Below are positions 53,511-62,501 of a stretch of DNA of 64,000 bases, piece after piece. The position numbers and the translations under genes are program-made. Numbering within the stretch: position 1 is the first letter of the stretch; every line of letters starts with the position of its first letter. The DNA is from Pseudomonadota bacterium (lineage in GTDB: Bacteria > Desulfobacterota > Desulfobacteria > Desulfobacterales > JAHIVH01). The notes under the pieces were generated by a model. It saw nothing but the letters and a program-made list of their open reading frames with translations, searched no databases and was not told the origin of the DNA. The stretch covers positions 1 through 64,000 of the forward strand of contig JAHIVH010000081.1 of NCBI GenBank assembly GCA_018816735.1, in the 5' to 3' direction.

Positions 53511-55463
53511 TCAGGTTTTAAATATGGCAATCAGTTCATTCAATTTTTTTGCCAGTTTGGATTGATCCTCGGCACTTTGTTTCACTTTAAAGCTGCTTTC
53601 AAGCATGATGTCCGCAGATGCATTGACAGCTGATATGTCGTTTGCAATATCGTCTGCGGCTGTTGAACTTTGCAGCAGATGGTCACTTATTTCCGAAACA
53701 CCCTTGGATGCCTGGGATGCATTTTCAGCAATCTCCCTGGTTTTTAATAGTTGCTCATCTACGGCTTTTGATATCATTTCGACAATATGGCTGACATCGT
53801 TTATGACTGTTGAGGTGGTTTGAATTTCTGTCACTGCCGTTGATGTGTAAGATTGAATATCCTCAATCTTCTTTTTGATATTAAGGGTTGCTTGTGCCGT
53901 CTGCCTGGCCAGTTCTTTGATTTCATTGGCAACCACGGCAAACCCTTTTCCGGATTCACCTGCCCGGGACGCCTCAATCGTGGCGTTTAGCGCAAGGAGA
54001 TTGGTCTGACCTGAAATGTTTGAAATAACCTCCGTAACCTCATTGATTTCCGATGCGTATTCTCCCAGTTCTTCAACCATTTTGGATGTTTTGAAGGTCT
54101 GATCCACGGCATTATTTGAAATTGTATTGGCATTTACCGTTTTCTGAGCAATCTCGTAAAATATATCCGTAATCTGGCGCGTGGCTTCTGACACCATATT
54201 GACATTTTGTGCGGTCTGTTCCATGGCGGATGCGATTGTATGAACGGTCCTGCTCATCGTTTCTGCAGCCTTGCTGACGCTGTTTGTTTTTTCGGAGACC
54301 GCTTCAACGCTTTCAGCCATAGTGCTTGACAGGTGGGACATATTTTCGGATGACTGATTCAGCGTTTTTGCATTGTTTGACAGATTAAGAAAAATTCCTT
54401 GCAGTTTTTCAATAAACTGGTTCACACTGCCTGCCAGATCGCCGACTTCATCCTTGGACGAGATGCGAAGTCTTGTGGACAGATCGCCATCTGTCAGTGT
54501 CATGATGCCCTTGATCACAGAGGATATGGGTTTGATGATTGACGCCGCAGACAAAAAGCTTGCAAGGATGCCCAGAATCACGGCACAGGCAATCATGCCG
54601 ATTATTTTTGTCCGGGTTGTAATTATTTTTTTTTCAACATCCTGCCGGGCCTGTTCCATCTCGTCCCAGCCTTCTGTAGTGATATTCCGGGCAAGGTTGA
54701 TTATTTGAGGTGCAATCGGGAACAGATCTTCTTTAATGTCTTCTTCCATTTTTAATGATACAGCTACAAGCCCTTCAAAGGTATCCAGATATTCTTCCAC
54801 GTCATATTTTATTTTTTCGATATCCTGCCTGTCTCCTGGCGCTAAACTGTCAAGAATGTTTTCAAGTACTTCAGACGTTGCTTCCGAATATTGATGATCA
54901 AGCGTTGCCAGAAAACGTTCCACAAGGATACGCACTTTAAGAAAGTGTTTTAATATGTCACCCAGATCCGCACTGGCGGTTTCTTCAGATTTGTTTTGTA
55001 TATGTGTATCAAGGCTGGCCGTTACCCGGTCACCTATATCATAAAGTGTTTTTCGGGTAGCGCTTCTTGCGGTGTGGCGTATGACGACATTTCTGAATTG
55101 TGCAATATATTTAACGCTTAAAATATTCATTGCTCTTATTGTCTCAAGCGTTTTCAGGTTTGCTGTACGTTTTTCCGCTGTCTTGAAAAGGGATAGGACA
55201 CTTACGATTTCGGTTTCAGCTGCTTCAAGCTCATTTTCCTTTAGGGTGTTCAGGTATTTTTCGCACGAAAGCCGCATGGCGGAAATTCCTGATTTGATAT
55301 CGTCTGCAAGTTTGACATTTTCAGCAACATCTTTTGAAAGATAATTAACTTTTTTACCCAATTCACCGGTTTCATAAATGGAAATACCACCTACAATCAA
55401 AAGGAGAATGAGAATGAGTGCATATCCTGTAATGGATTTCGTTTTCAGACTGTTCTTAATCAA
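53511..55463 (-). CDS. Methyl-accepting chemotaxis protein with large periplasmic sensor
   Basis: A 650-residue receptor. TM1 about 13-31, a helical periplasmic sensor of about 255 residues (32-286), TM2 about 287-310, HAMP, then the signalling domain whose tip reads [36 protein letters not shown]. It ends in ELIAIFKT, without a CheR-tether pentapeptide. The start is TTG at 55463 after AAAGGA; the leader GAAAGGA(C/T)TTGC matches that of the receptor at 1417. The sensor is a helical-bundle type with unknown ligand. It lies 18 bases downstream of the adenylate cyclase gene on the same strand, so both are probably co-expressed. Confidence 0.93.
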   Translation of the reverse strand: MIKNSLKTKSITGYALILILLLIVGGISIYETGELGKKVNYLSKDVAENVKLADDIKSGISAMRLSCEKYLNTLKENELEAAETEIVSVLSLFKTAEKRTANLKTLETIRAMNILSVKYIAQFRNVVIRHTARSATRKTLYDIGDRVTASLDTHIQNKSEETASADLGDILKHFLKVRILVERFLATLDHQYSEATSEVLENILDSLAPGDRQDIEKIKYDVEEYLDTFEGLVAVSLKMEEDIKEDLFPIAPQIINLARNITTEGWDEMEQARQDVEKKIITTRTKIIGMIACAVILGILASFLSAASIIKPISSVIKGIMTLTDGDLSTRLRISSKDEVGDLAGSVNQFIEKLQGIFLNLSNNAKTLNQSSENMSHLSSTMAESVEAVSEKTNSVSKAAETMSRTVHTIASAMEQTAQNVNMVSEATRQITDIFYEIAQKTVNANTISNNAVDQTFKTSKMVEELGEYASEINEVTEVISNISGQTNLLALNATIEASRAGESGKGFAVVANEIKELARQTAQATLNIKKKIEDIQSYTSTAVTEIQTTSTVINDVSHIVEMISKAVDEQLLKTREIAENASQASKGVSEISDHLLQSSTAADDIANDISAVNASADIMLESSFKVKQSAEDQSKLAKKLNELIAIFKT

Positions 55464-55481
55464 TGCAAATCCTTTCAGAAA

Positions 55482-57521
55482 TTATTTTGATTCAAGGCGC
55501 CAATACGGTTGATCTGTATCATTCAGCAGGGGTGTTTTATGGCTCATGAATTTGGAATAATGAAAACATGCGGGCCCGAAACCCGGATAGTTTTCAAGAA
55601 TTTTATTAAGCTTAACTTTTGCCTGCTCAAACTCATGTCGATCCAGCAAGTTGAGGTATTCGTAAAGGGCATTGTATGCATCAACAAATAATTTATGAGA
55701 AATCGTGTATAGATTGATGGGCTCTTTTTTGCCTTTTACAGCCACTCTTGCCATGGGAAAAACCGTATCCGGAATTTCTTCTGTCAGTGCGTTAATACAT
55801 TCTCCGGAAATACTTATCCGTACATCAAAATATTGGGATACACCTTTAACCCGGGATGCGGTGTTGACATTATCACCTATGGCGGTGTAATCAATAAATA
55901 ATTCTGAGCCGATATTGCCGACAACTGCTTCTCCGGTGTGAAGGCCAATTCTCATATGGAGTTCGGTCATCCCCTGTTTCTTTCTTTTACGATTGGCATC
56001 ATCGAGCAGGCGGAGCATTTCCATAGCGGCTTTAAGGGCCAGATCAGCATGATTTTCCTGATGTTCCGGAGCGCCCCAGAACGCCATAATACCATCTCCC
56101 AGATATTTATCTAAAGTTCCCTGATGGTCAAATATGGCTTTTGTCATGACTTTCAGATGTTCCTTAAGCATGGGAATGATCGATTCCGGCGGTAGTGTTT
56201 CCAAAAGTGTCGTGAAACCGGCGATATCTGCAAACAGGAGGGTAATGGTTGCCCTGTCTCCGGCCATGGCAAGCTGGGCCGGATTTTCCATGACATGCCT
56301 GGCCACACGCTCCGGAATATAGTGGAAAAGCTGGGCGCGTGTCAGAAGATGCCTGTCCCTTTCTTGCAGATACCGTTTCCCGAGGATGAAAACATAAAAG
56401 GTGATGCTAAAAAAGAGAAAAGGCATAAAAGGCGTGATCAGGTGATAGTAAAAAAGTGCCATGTTGATAGTGACCAAAACAATCAAAAAGCCGATCAGGG
56501 CAAGAAAACTCTTAAGAGGCGCATGGATGTTGATCATGGTCAGGCTGAACAAAAAGACCCAGCCTATGAACATAAATGGAAAAATCACTGGTGAAATCAA
56601 ATATTTAATTTTTCCAGCTGTGAGTGAGGCATAGGCACTGGCCCGGATTTCAACGCCGGGCATCATTTCATGGCCCCAGGGAATGGAAAACATATCCGAT
56701 TGCCGGTCCGGGGTGATGGATGCACTGCTGGTTTTACCGATGAAGACGACCTTGTCTTTTAATAGCTCTTTTTTAATGGCAAATAATTCAGGCTGAAAGA
56801 TTTCAAACCATGAAACCGAGGGTATGCTTCCAGAAGGCCCGAAATAATTAATAAAACCGGGTTCTGGCGGCTCTTCATCCGGGTGCGTTATGGCAAAAAG
56901 CGCCTGCTCCACCGTTGGAATGGGCTCATGATAGGACGATTTTAAGGGGAAATCGTTGAATATGCCGAAACAAAACCAGGATAGCGCCTCTCTGAATCCG
57001 GAAGGAAGGGTTCGGCTGTTGTGCATGTTTCTGATGCAATGATCAATATCCACAGGGACTGAAACGTTGCCTGCAAACGCACCGTGATCCATAAAGCAGG
57101 ATAGCGGCGGAATGATTTTCGTATCACTGAATTCGCCTGCAAGAACCGTGGGAATTTTTATAATACTTTCTTCAAGAGAAAAGTCATCTTCTTCACCAAA
57201 CCCTGACGGGATATCAAAAATAATATCGAGAAAAACTGCTTTTGCACCGGCTTCTGACAGATGATTCAATACTTTTGCATGAAATGATCTTGGATAGGGC
57301 CAGTGAAGACCGTTCATTTCTTCTGAAACAAGGTCAAACGTATTGTCATCAATGGAAACGATCATGATATCTGAAGGCGGCGGCGAATAGGAGAGATAAA
57401 GCGTATTTGTGTCGTAAATGACCCGTTCTGCCTGAAGCCCGATGCTGCTTGCAGAAAGAAGAATGGCAATCCCTGAAATAATAATAATGGTAAATGTGAT
57501 TTTTAAAATGTGTCTGTTCAT
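55482..57521 (-). CDS. CHASE2-domain class III adenylate/guanylate cyclase
   Basis: A 679-residue membrane cyclase. One N-terminal helix, an extracytoplasmic CHASE2 sensor (about 30-310; marks VIYDTNTLYLSYSPPPSDIMIVSIDD, FLDIIFD, KDKVVFIGKTSS), three closely spaced helices (about 315-390), then the catalytic domain (about 425-610): LLFADIAGFT with the metal aspartate, KYLGDGIMAFWGAPE, and RIGLHTGEAVVGNIGS. It should make cAMP (less likely cGMP) in response to an envelope signal. It precedes a chemoreceptor gene by 18 bases. Confidence 0.93.
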   Translation of the reverse strand: MNRHILKITFTIIIISGIAILLSASSIGLQAERVIYDTNTLYLSYSPPPSDIMIVSIDDNTFDLVSEEMNGLHWPYPRSFHAKVLNHLSEAGAKAVFLDIIFDIPSGFGEEDDFSLEESIIKIPTVLAGEFSDTKIIPPLSCFMDHGAFAGNVSVPVDIDHCIRNMHNSRTLPSGFREALSWFCFGIFNDFPLKSSYHEPIPTVEQALFAITHPDEEPPEPGFINYFGPSGSIPSVSWFEIFQPELFAIKKELLKDKVVFIGKTSSASITPDRQSDMFSIPWGHEMMPGVEIRASAYASLTAGKIKYLISPVIFPFMFIGWVFLFSLTMINIHAPLKSFLALIGFLIVLVTINMALFYYHLITPFMPFLFFSITFYVFILGKRYLQERDRHLLTRAQLFHYIPERVARHVMENPAQLAMAGDRATITLLFADIAGFTTLLETLPPESIIPMLKEHLKVMTKAIFDHQGTLDKYLGDGIMAFWGAPEHQENHADLALKAAMEMLRLLDDANRKRKKQGMTELHMRIGLHTGEAVVGNIGSELFIDYTAIGDNVNTASRVKGVSQYFDVRISISGECINALTEEIPDTVFPMARVAVKGKKEPINLYTISHKLFVDAYNALYEYLNLLDRHEFEQAKVKLNKILENYPGFGPACFHYSKFMSHKTPLLNDTDQPYWRLESK

Positions 57522-57524
57522 GGG

Positions 57525-57677
57525 TTAAAAGTACAAATATCCGTTCACGCTGAACCCTTCGATTGTATCCTCAGTGTCTTCGTATATAACCGTGATGATA
57601 AGCGTCCGTGTTTTTATGCCCATTTTTTGTCCTGATTTGATGAAAGACGAATTCGTGATGCTGTCCGTTATCTGACG
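57525..57677 (-). pseudogene. Short C-terminal coding remnant upstream of the cyclase
   Basis: A minus-strand frame open from 57677 to the TAA at 57525 encodes SSFIKSGQKMGIKTRTLIIT, then VIYEDTEDTIEGFSVNGYLYF. It ends 4 bases before the cyclase start. The alternating hydrophobic pattern and final Phe look like the last strands of an exported beta protein. A stop codon (57678-57680) cuts it upstream and no ribosome site is seen before the only ATG (57623), so I read it as the tail of a lost gene, though a 32-residue gene is possible. The family is not recognised. Confidence 0.35.
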
Positions 57678-57782
57678 CTACAGGAAACGATATTTTACAT
57701 TTAATGTCAATGGGTTTGTTGGTTGCAGGGTTGAACCGCTGAATGGTTCAATGGATCGAGCCCTTTCAGCCTGTATAATCAT

Positions 57783-58412
57783 TCAACCCATCTCCTGTTC
57801 AACCCTTTTGTATCCGATATCAAATGCCTTCAAATTCACGTCTGCTTTTTCAGATGAAAACTGTTCGTTAATGATTGTCTGGAAATCTTTGCGTTGAAGC
57901 GGAAGCGTCCCTGTTCCTGCCAGAGCACCTGCCATAATGATGTTTGCAAAAATGGGATTTCCCAGTTTCATGGCCTCGAAGGTCGCATCCATGAACCATG
58001 CATGAGCAGATAATTCACAGGTCCATTTTTGAAGTTCGTCGATGGATGGGTAGGAAACATTGCCGGCAATAACCCCTGCCGGATGAAGCGGGCGGGTGTT
58101 TACTATTGCGCGGACACCAGGATTCCCGTAATCCACCAGCACGCGTATGGCTTCAACCGGTTCCAGTGCAACAATCATATGGGCACGTCCCTTTGGAATT
58201 TGTGGCGAAAAATTTCCGTGTGTTGAGATCCTCATATGACTCATGACAGCGCCGCCCCGTTGGGAGGCGCCAAATGTTTCTCCGATGGTGATGGAAAATC
58301 CTTTGCGTGAAAGCATGTTGCCCACAAGTCTTGATCCGAGAACATTTCCCTGACCGCCAACACCGGTGATAATGAGATTAAACGGATCATGCTGGAGTGA
58401 TAGTGTGTTCAT
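57783..58412 (-). CDS. iorB: Indolepyruvate:ferredoxin oxidoreductase beta subunit
   Basis: A 209-residue beta (gamma-domain) subunit. The start ATG at 58412 lies 6 bases after the iorA stop, whose last codons contain the GGAGG ribosome site. Family marks: NLIITGVGGQGNVLGSRLV, TIGETFGASQRGGAVMSHMR and the hydrophobic VALEPVEAIRVLVDYG. With IorA it oxidatively decarboxylates aryl-pyruvates to aryl-acetyl-CoA, reducing ferredoxin, in fermentation of aromatic amino acids. Confidence 0.93.
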   Translation of the reverse strand: MNTLSLQHDPFNLIITGVGGQGNVLGSRLVGNMLSRKGFSITIGETFGASQRGGAVMSHMRISTHGNFSPQIPKGRAHMIVALEPVEAIRVLVDYGNPGVRAIVNTRPLHPAGVIAGNVSYPSIDELQKWTCELSAHAWFMDATFEAMKLGNPIFANIIMAGALAGTGTLPLQRKDFQTIINEQFSSEKADVNLKAFDIGYKRVEQEMG

Positions 58413-58420
58413 GATGATTT

Positions 58421-60355
58421 TCAAACCTCCTTTTTTAATATGGCGCCTTTGGGACAGACAGACGCGCATACGCCGCAACCGGCGCAGGTGACAGGGTTGA
58501 TTTTCGATTTCCCCGCATCCTTGTCCCAGATCAGGCCGGGACAGCAGAAAATCCGGGTGCATATTCGACCGCAGCCGCAGGATTCACCCTGACATAGAGA
58601 TTCATCAATGGTCATGTCATATTTTTGTTTTTGTTTTTTTTCAGGACTCAAGGCGCAGGCCTGTTTGAGCACAAGTACGTTTACCCCTTTGTTTTCATCC
58701 ATCATGTTGAGAAGGGTTTCTTTAGTGCTTTCAAGATCGAAAGGGTCACAAATCGTTACATGTGCGCCCATAGCCCTGCATACGGACGGGATGTCAATGC
58801 CAATGGCATCACTTCCTTCCGCACTGGTTTTCAATCCGGGGTGGGGTTGAAAACCGGTCATTGCCGTACCGCTGTTATCCAGAATCACCATGACAATATT
58901 GGACTGATGATGTACGGCATTTGCAAGGGCAGGCATGGCTGCGTGAAAAAACGTGCTGTCACCGCAGACGGATAATACAGGCTGATCCATACCAAATCTT
59001 TTAAGTTGTCCGAATCCGCTTGCGATGCCTGTTCCCGACCCCATGGCATGAAGGGTTTTTATACTTTGAAATCCGCAAGGGAGAACAGCCATGGAATAAC
59101 AGCCAATGTCTCCACAGACAAATCCATGCCTGTTATCCAGTTTCAATGCTTCATGAATGGAAAAGAAGGAGGCCCGGTGGGGGCAACCCGGACAAAAAGT
59201 CGGCTCTCTGCCCGGCGTTTTCATAAAGGAAAGTTCCTGGGCTTTTTTTTTATAATCTTCCGGGGCACCCTGATAAGTCATCCCCATAAGATCGGCAAGT
59301 GCCTTCAGAGTGATGTCGGCATTCATTTCTCCTACCATGGGTATGGTTTTGTCTCTTTTGCCATAGAACGTTTTAATGCCAATATCTTTTACCATTTCAG
59401 CACAAAGTATTTTTACTTCATCTTCAAGGAAGGGAAGGACTTCTTCGATAAATATAATCCGGTCTGTCAGGGAAAGGTGGCGTTTCATGAATTGGGGGGG
59501 CAGGGGAAAGGTGGTCCCCATTTTTAAGATACCTACCCGCTTTTCAAGGTTTAAAAGGCTTACCGCTTCCCTGCAGTAAAGGCTGCAGATAGAGCTTGTG
59601 ATGATAAGCAATTCCGGCTTGTCAGGTCCATTGTATATATTAAAGGGTGATGACTCAAATATGTCAACCGTTTGAGCGAGTTTTTGCTGCTGGAGGGTGT
59701 GTTTATATTCCACAGGCGCACTCATTACCGCACCCTCCATAGGATCGATAATGAATCCTTCATGGCGGAATTCGACTTTTCCGGTAAATTCAGGTATCTC
59801 ACCCATGACAATATCCCCACTGGCATGGGACAGTCGTGTGACCGTTCTTAATATAACCACATTTTTTATTTTTTCAGAAAGCTCAAAGGCCCATTTGGTC
59901 ATGTCTTTTGCTTCCTGAAAGTCTCCCGGCTCAAGCAAGGGAACTTCCATCAGTTTTGCATAAGGCCGTGTTTCCCCTTCATTGATGCTTGATAAAGCGC
60001 CGGGATCATCTGCAGAAACGATAACCATGCCTCCCCGTGTACCTGATCCTGACAGATGGAGCAGAAAATCTGCTGCCACGTTCAATCCGGGCTGTTTTAA
60101 AACGCACATGGACCGGATGTTTGCAAATGATGCGGACGCGGCGACTTCCATGGCCACTTTTTCATTCACCGACCATTCAACATAAAGGTTGTGCTTTGAA
60201 GCCTGTTTGGCGAGTGTTTCAATAATTTCAGATGAAGGCGTGCCCGGGTATCCGGCCGCCACTCTTAAGCCGGCTTCCAGCGCCCCTCTTGCAATGGCTT
60301 CATTACCCATCATCAGATGCCGGATGGGGGGTGCGTCATTTTTTATGTCAGACAT
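58421..60355 (-). CDS. iorA: Indolepyruvate:ferredoxin oxidoreductase alpha subunit
   Basis: A 644-residue TPP enzyme subunit. The N-terminal pyrimidine-binding part has MGNEAIARGALEAGLRVAAGYPGTPSSEI. The TPP/Mg site is CGDSTFFHAAMPALANA with LDNSGTAMTGFQPHPG. The C-terminus carries clusters: CQGESCGCGRIC, CC and CAGCGVCASVCPKG (about 625-638), for two [4Fe-4S]. An internal CPGCPHR lies near 394. It sits between the FrhB-like gene (14-base gap) and iorB. Confidence 0.96.
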   Translation of the reverse strand: MSDIKNDAPPIRHLMMGNEAIARGALEAGLRVAAGYPGTPSSEIIETLAKQASKHNLYVEWSVNEKVAMEVAASASFANIRSMCVLKQPGLNVAADFLLHLSGSGTRGGMVIVSADDPGALSSINEGETRPYAKLMEVPLLEPGDFQEAKDMTKWAFELSEKIKNVVILRTVTRLSHASGDIVMGEIPEFTGKVEFRHEGFIIDPMEGAVMSAPVEYKHTLQQQKLAQTVDIFESSPFNIYNGPDKPELLIITSSICSLYCREAVSLLNLEKRVGILKMGTTFPLPPQFMKRHLSLTDRIIFIEEVLPFLEDEVKILCAEMVKDIGIKTFYGKRDKTIPMVGEMNADITLKALADLMGMTYQGAPEDYKKKAQELSFMKTPGREPTFCPGCPHRASFFSIHEALKLDNRHGFVCGDIGCYSMAVLPCGFQSIKTLHAMGSGTGIASGFGQLKRFGMDQPVLSVCGDSTFFHAAMPALANAVHHQSNIVMVILDNSGTAMTGFQPHPGLKTSAEGSDAIGIDIPSVCRAMGAHVTICDPFDLESTKETLLNMMDENKGVNVLVLKQACALSPEKKQKQKYDMTIDESLCQGESCGCGRICTRIFCCPGLIWDKDAGKSKINPVTCAGCGVCASVCPKGAILKKEV

Positions 60356-60369
60356 GGTTCCTCCAGGTC

Positions 60370-61485
60370 TTATTTGGTGATGGTTTTTATCAGGGATTCC
60401 GGCATTCTCAACACAGCCGGTTTGCTATTATCCAGGGTATTCATCAGGCCTTCGGTGCCGGCTTTCAAAATAGCCTTCTTTTTTTTCATTCCTGCACCGG
60501 ATAGGAGATGGTCAAGGCTTTTTTCAGGCAAGTCGGAAAGGGTCAGATATCCTTTTTTACAGGCATCTTCAACAAGTTGCTCTCCTTTTTCCGTTCTGAT
60601 GATAAGCGTGTTCCATTCCGGGTTGTCTTCAAATGTCCCCACAGAAATATCTGAAAATTCAGCGGTCATATCCGGGCAGACGCTGCATCCTTCAAGGATA
60701 AGAGGTCGAATGTCTTCAAGAGGAATGTTTATAATTTCCCTGTCTTTTTCGATGACGGCAATACCTGCAGGCGGGGGAGGAATATCCATTCGCTTGATGT
60801 CCCTGATCTCCATTTTTGAGGAAATAAAAGTCATAAACTTTCTGGTATCAAGCGCCCAGGTGCAGAACAGCCCTATGGACAGGGAAACAGGATCCTTGAA
60901 ACCGTCCTGATTCATGGGATTCATTCGTGTAAGCGCTGCTGCAATCATCTGACAGGGGGTTCCCACAAGACCGATATTACTTAATTTATTCTGCATGGCC
61001 TTATTCAATTCGCCCAGTGTGGGTGCTGCCAGATATTTGGATGTGGCGCAATGAAGGGTATCTTCCGTAGTATTTACCAGTCTTGGTTCGGGCAAAATGC
61101 CGTTTTTGTCTGTCAGAATGGCATGATCTATAACCCCGTTATTGAGAGCACAGGAAATCAGGGAAGACACCGTTCCGCCATTTTGAAACAGGACGCGTGC
61201 CATTGTTTCCCCTGCACGTGAGACATGGATCGATTTGAAGTGCCCCAGCGGATGACCGTCATAGGGTTTCTGATGAAAAAACAGGGACAGTTCATCCAGA
61301 TCAACTTCAGCTTTTGGACAATGGGCAAAACATTTTCCCTGTCCAAGCGTACAGTTAAAGATCATGGCTATTTTGCCCTTGTATGATTTGAAATACGGGC
61401 AGAGTTCTGTGCAGGCACCGCAATTGATACAAAGATCTCTATCCTGAATATCGGTTTTAAGTGATCCCGGGCTTGAAGTTTTCAT
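60370..61485 (-). CDS. FrhB-like flavin/iron-sulfur protein linked to IorAB
   Basis: A 371-residue protein of the coenzyme F420 hydrogenase/dehydrogenase beta-subunit family. The N-terminal ferredoxin part has CINCGACTELCP and later C, CFAHCPKAE cysteines. The middle holds the FrhB core (NNGVIDHAILTD, ATSKYLAAPTLGELNKAM, IGLVGTPCQMIAAA, and CSVCPDMTAEFSDISVGTF). FrhB relatives bind FAD and pass electrons between a soluble carrier and iron-sulfur partners; in organisms without F420 they serve ferredoxin or other redox partners. It is the first gene of the ior operon, so it probably couples ferredoxin reduced by IorAB to another acceptor (inference). Confidence 0.85.
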   Translation of the reverse strand: MKTSSPGSLKTDIQDRDLCINCGACTELCPYFKSYKGKIAMIFNCTLGQGKCFAHCPKAEVDLDELSLFFHQKPYDGHPLGHFKSIHVSRAGETMARVLFQNGGTVSSLISCALNNGVIDHAILTDKNGILPEPRLVNTTEDTLHCATSKYLAAPTLGELNKAMQNKLSNIGLVGTPCQMIAAALTRMNPMNQDGFKDPVSLSIGLFCTWALDTRKFMTFISSKMEIRDIKRMDIPPPPAGIAVIEKDREIINIPLEDIRPLILEGCSVCPDMTAEFSDISVGTFEDNPEWNTLIIRTEKGEQLVEDACKKGYLTLSDLPEKSLDHLLSGAGMKKKKAILKAGTEGLMNTLDNSKPAVLRMPESLIKTITK

Positions 61486-61503
61486 GCGTGAGTTTCCTTA
61501 TCT

Positions 61504-61518
61504 GAATGTATTACATTC
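61504..61518 (-). promoter_or_regulatory. Candidate IclR operator before the ior operon
   Basis: GAATGTA-T-TACATTC is an inverted repeat with 7-base arms and a one-base centre, 18 bases before the FrhB-like ATG and downstream of the iclR-type gene. Its length and odd centre fit IclR-family operators. A TTGACA on the minus strand near 61582 is a possible -35 element, but its -10 is weak. Confidence 0.45.
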
Positions 61519-61601
61519 AAAATTCGATAATACTGAACACGATATGACAATTTGAAACATACGATACCATGGAAATATATGTCAAGCAAAAAGTCCTGGG
61601 G

Positions 61602-62366
61602 CTATACGGCTGACGGAATATAGCCGAAGTTTCTTGAAATTTCGGTGGCAGTCAGTTTCATGTCATGTATCATTTCAGATAGGTTTTTGGCTTTTAGAAG
61701 GGTTTCATTACCGGATATGGACAAGGAGGCAAACGGAAGGCCGGTGTGATCAAAGATGGCGGCAGCGACACAGGATATTCCTAAAAAACGTTCTTCCCGG
61801 TCTTCTGCATATCCTTTGGCTTTAATGGTCTGCAGCTCTTTTAGGAGAAGCTTGGTGTCTGTCAGGGTATGCTTCGTATGCGCAGCGTACTCAACTTTTT
61901 TCAGATATCGGCTCAGGTGTTTTTCCGGAAGGTGGGCAAGAATTATTTTTCCCAAAGCCGTGCAGTAGGCGGGAACCCTGATTCCTGATGGTTGTGAATA
62001 GGGGTTTTGCAGATCTGAAGACACATTCAGGGTGATCAAAATGGTATCCAGGTCCCAGACAGCCACACGGATGGTCTGACCGGTTTTTTGAGCAAGACGG
62101 GACGCATGTCCATAGCTGATCTGGTTGATTTTTAGGGTTTCCGAAACCCGGGTGCCGAATTCATATATGGTAAACCCGAGACTGTATTTTCGGGTTTCAG
62201 GATCCTGCTGCAGAAATCCTCTTTGGGCAAGCGTTTTTATCAGCCCATGAACAGTTGTTTTAGATAAATTCAGACTGTTGCTGATCTCAGTGATTCCTAG
62301 TCTTGGTTGGGAAACGGTAAAAAGTGAAAGAATGTCTATTGCACGGTTGACCGATTGAATTGCCAT
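61602..62366 (-). CDS. IclR-family transcriptional regulator
   Basis: A 254-residue regulator. The N-terminal winged helix has SVNRAIDILSLF, LGITEISNSLNLSKTTVHGLIKTL. The effector domain (about 75-250) carries VPAYCTALGKIILAHLPE and the conserved cysteine/serine pattern CVAAAIFDHTGLPFASLSISG. It lies upstream of the FrhB-iorA-iorB genes on the same strand, 116 bases away, and likely regulates them in response to an aromatic acid. It may be transcribed separately or with them. Confidence 0.92.
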   Translation of the reverse strand: MAIQSVNRAIDILSLFTVSQPRLGITEISNSLNLSKTTVHGLIKTLAQRGFLQQDPETRKYSLGFTIYEFGTRVSETLKINQISYGHASRLAQKTGQTIRVAVWDLDTILITLNVSSDLQNPYSQPSGIRVPAYCTALGKIILAHLPEKHLSRYLKKVEYAAHTKHTLTDTKLLLKELQTIKAKGYAEDREERFLGISCVAAAIFDHTGLPFASLSISGNETLLKAKNLSEMIHDMKLTATEISRNFGYIPSAV

Positions 62367-62501
62367 AAAATTATTAACTTTTATACTGTTTGTAAGCGGG
62401 TTATTTGTGAAAAAAGCCTTTCAAAGCTATTATGGGTGCAATCATGAGTCAAGGAAAAAGATTCATTTTGCCTTTGGCCTTAGCGCGATAAAAAAGGCCA
62501 T

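Noticed and set aside
57731-57751. TTGAACC/GGTTCAA hairpin after iorB as a terminator
   Set aside because: The stem is short and no T-run follows on the minus strand.
59006-59527. 173-residue plus-strand frame
   Set aside because: Lies opposite iorA and shows no domain.
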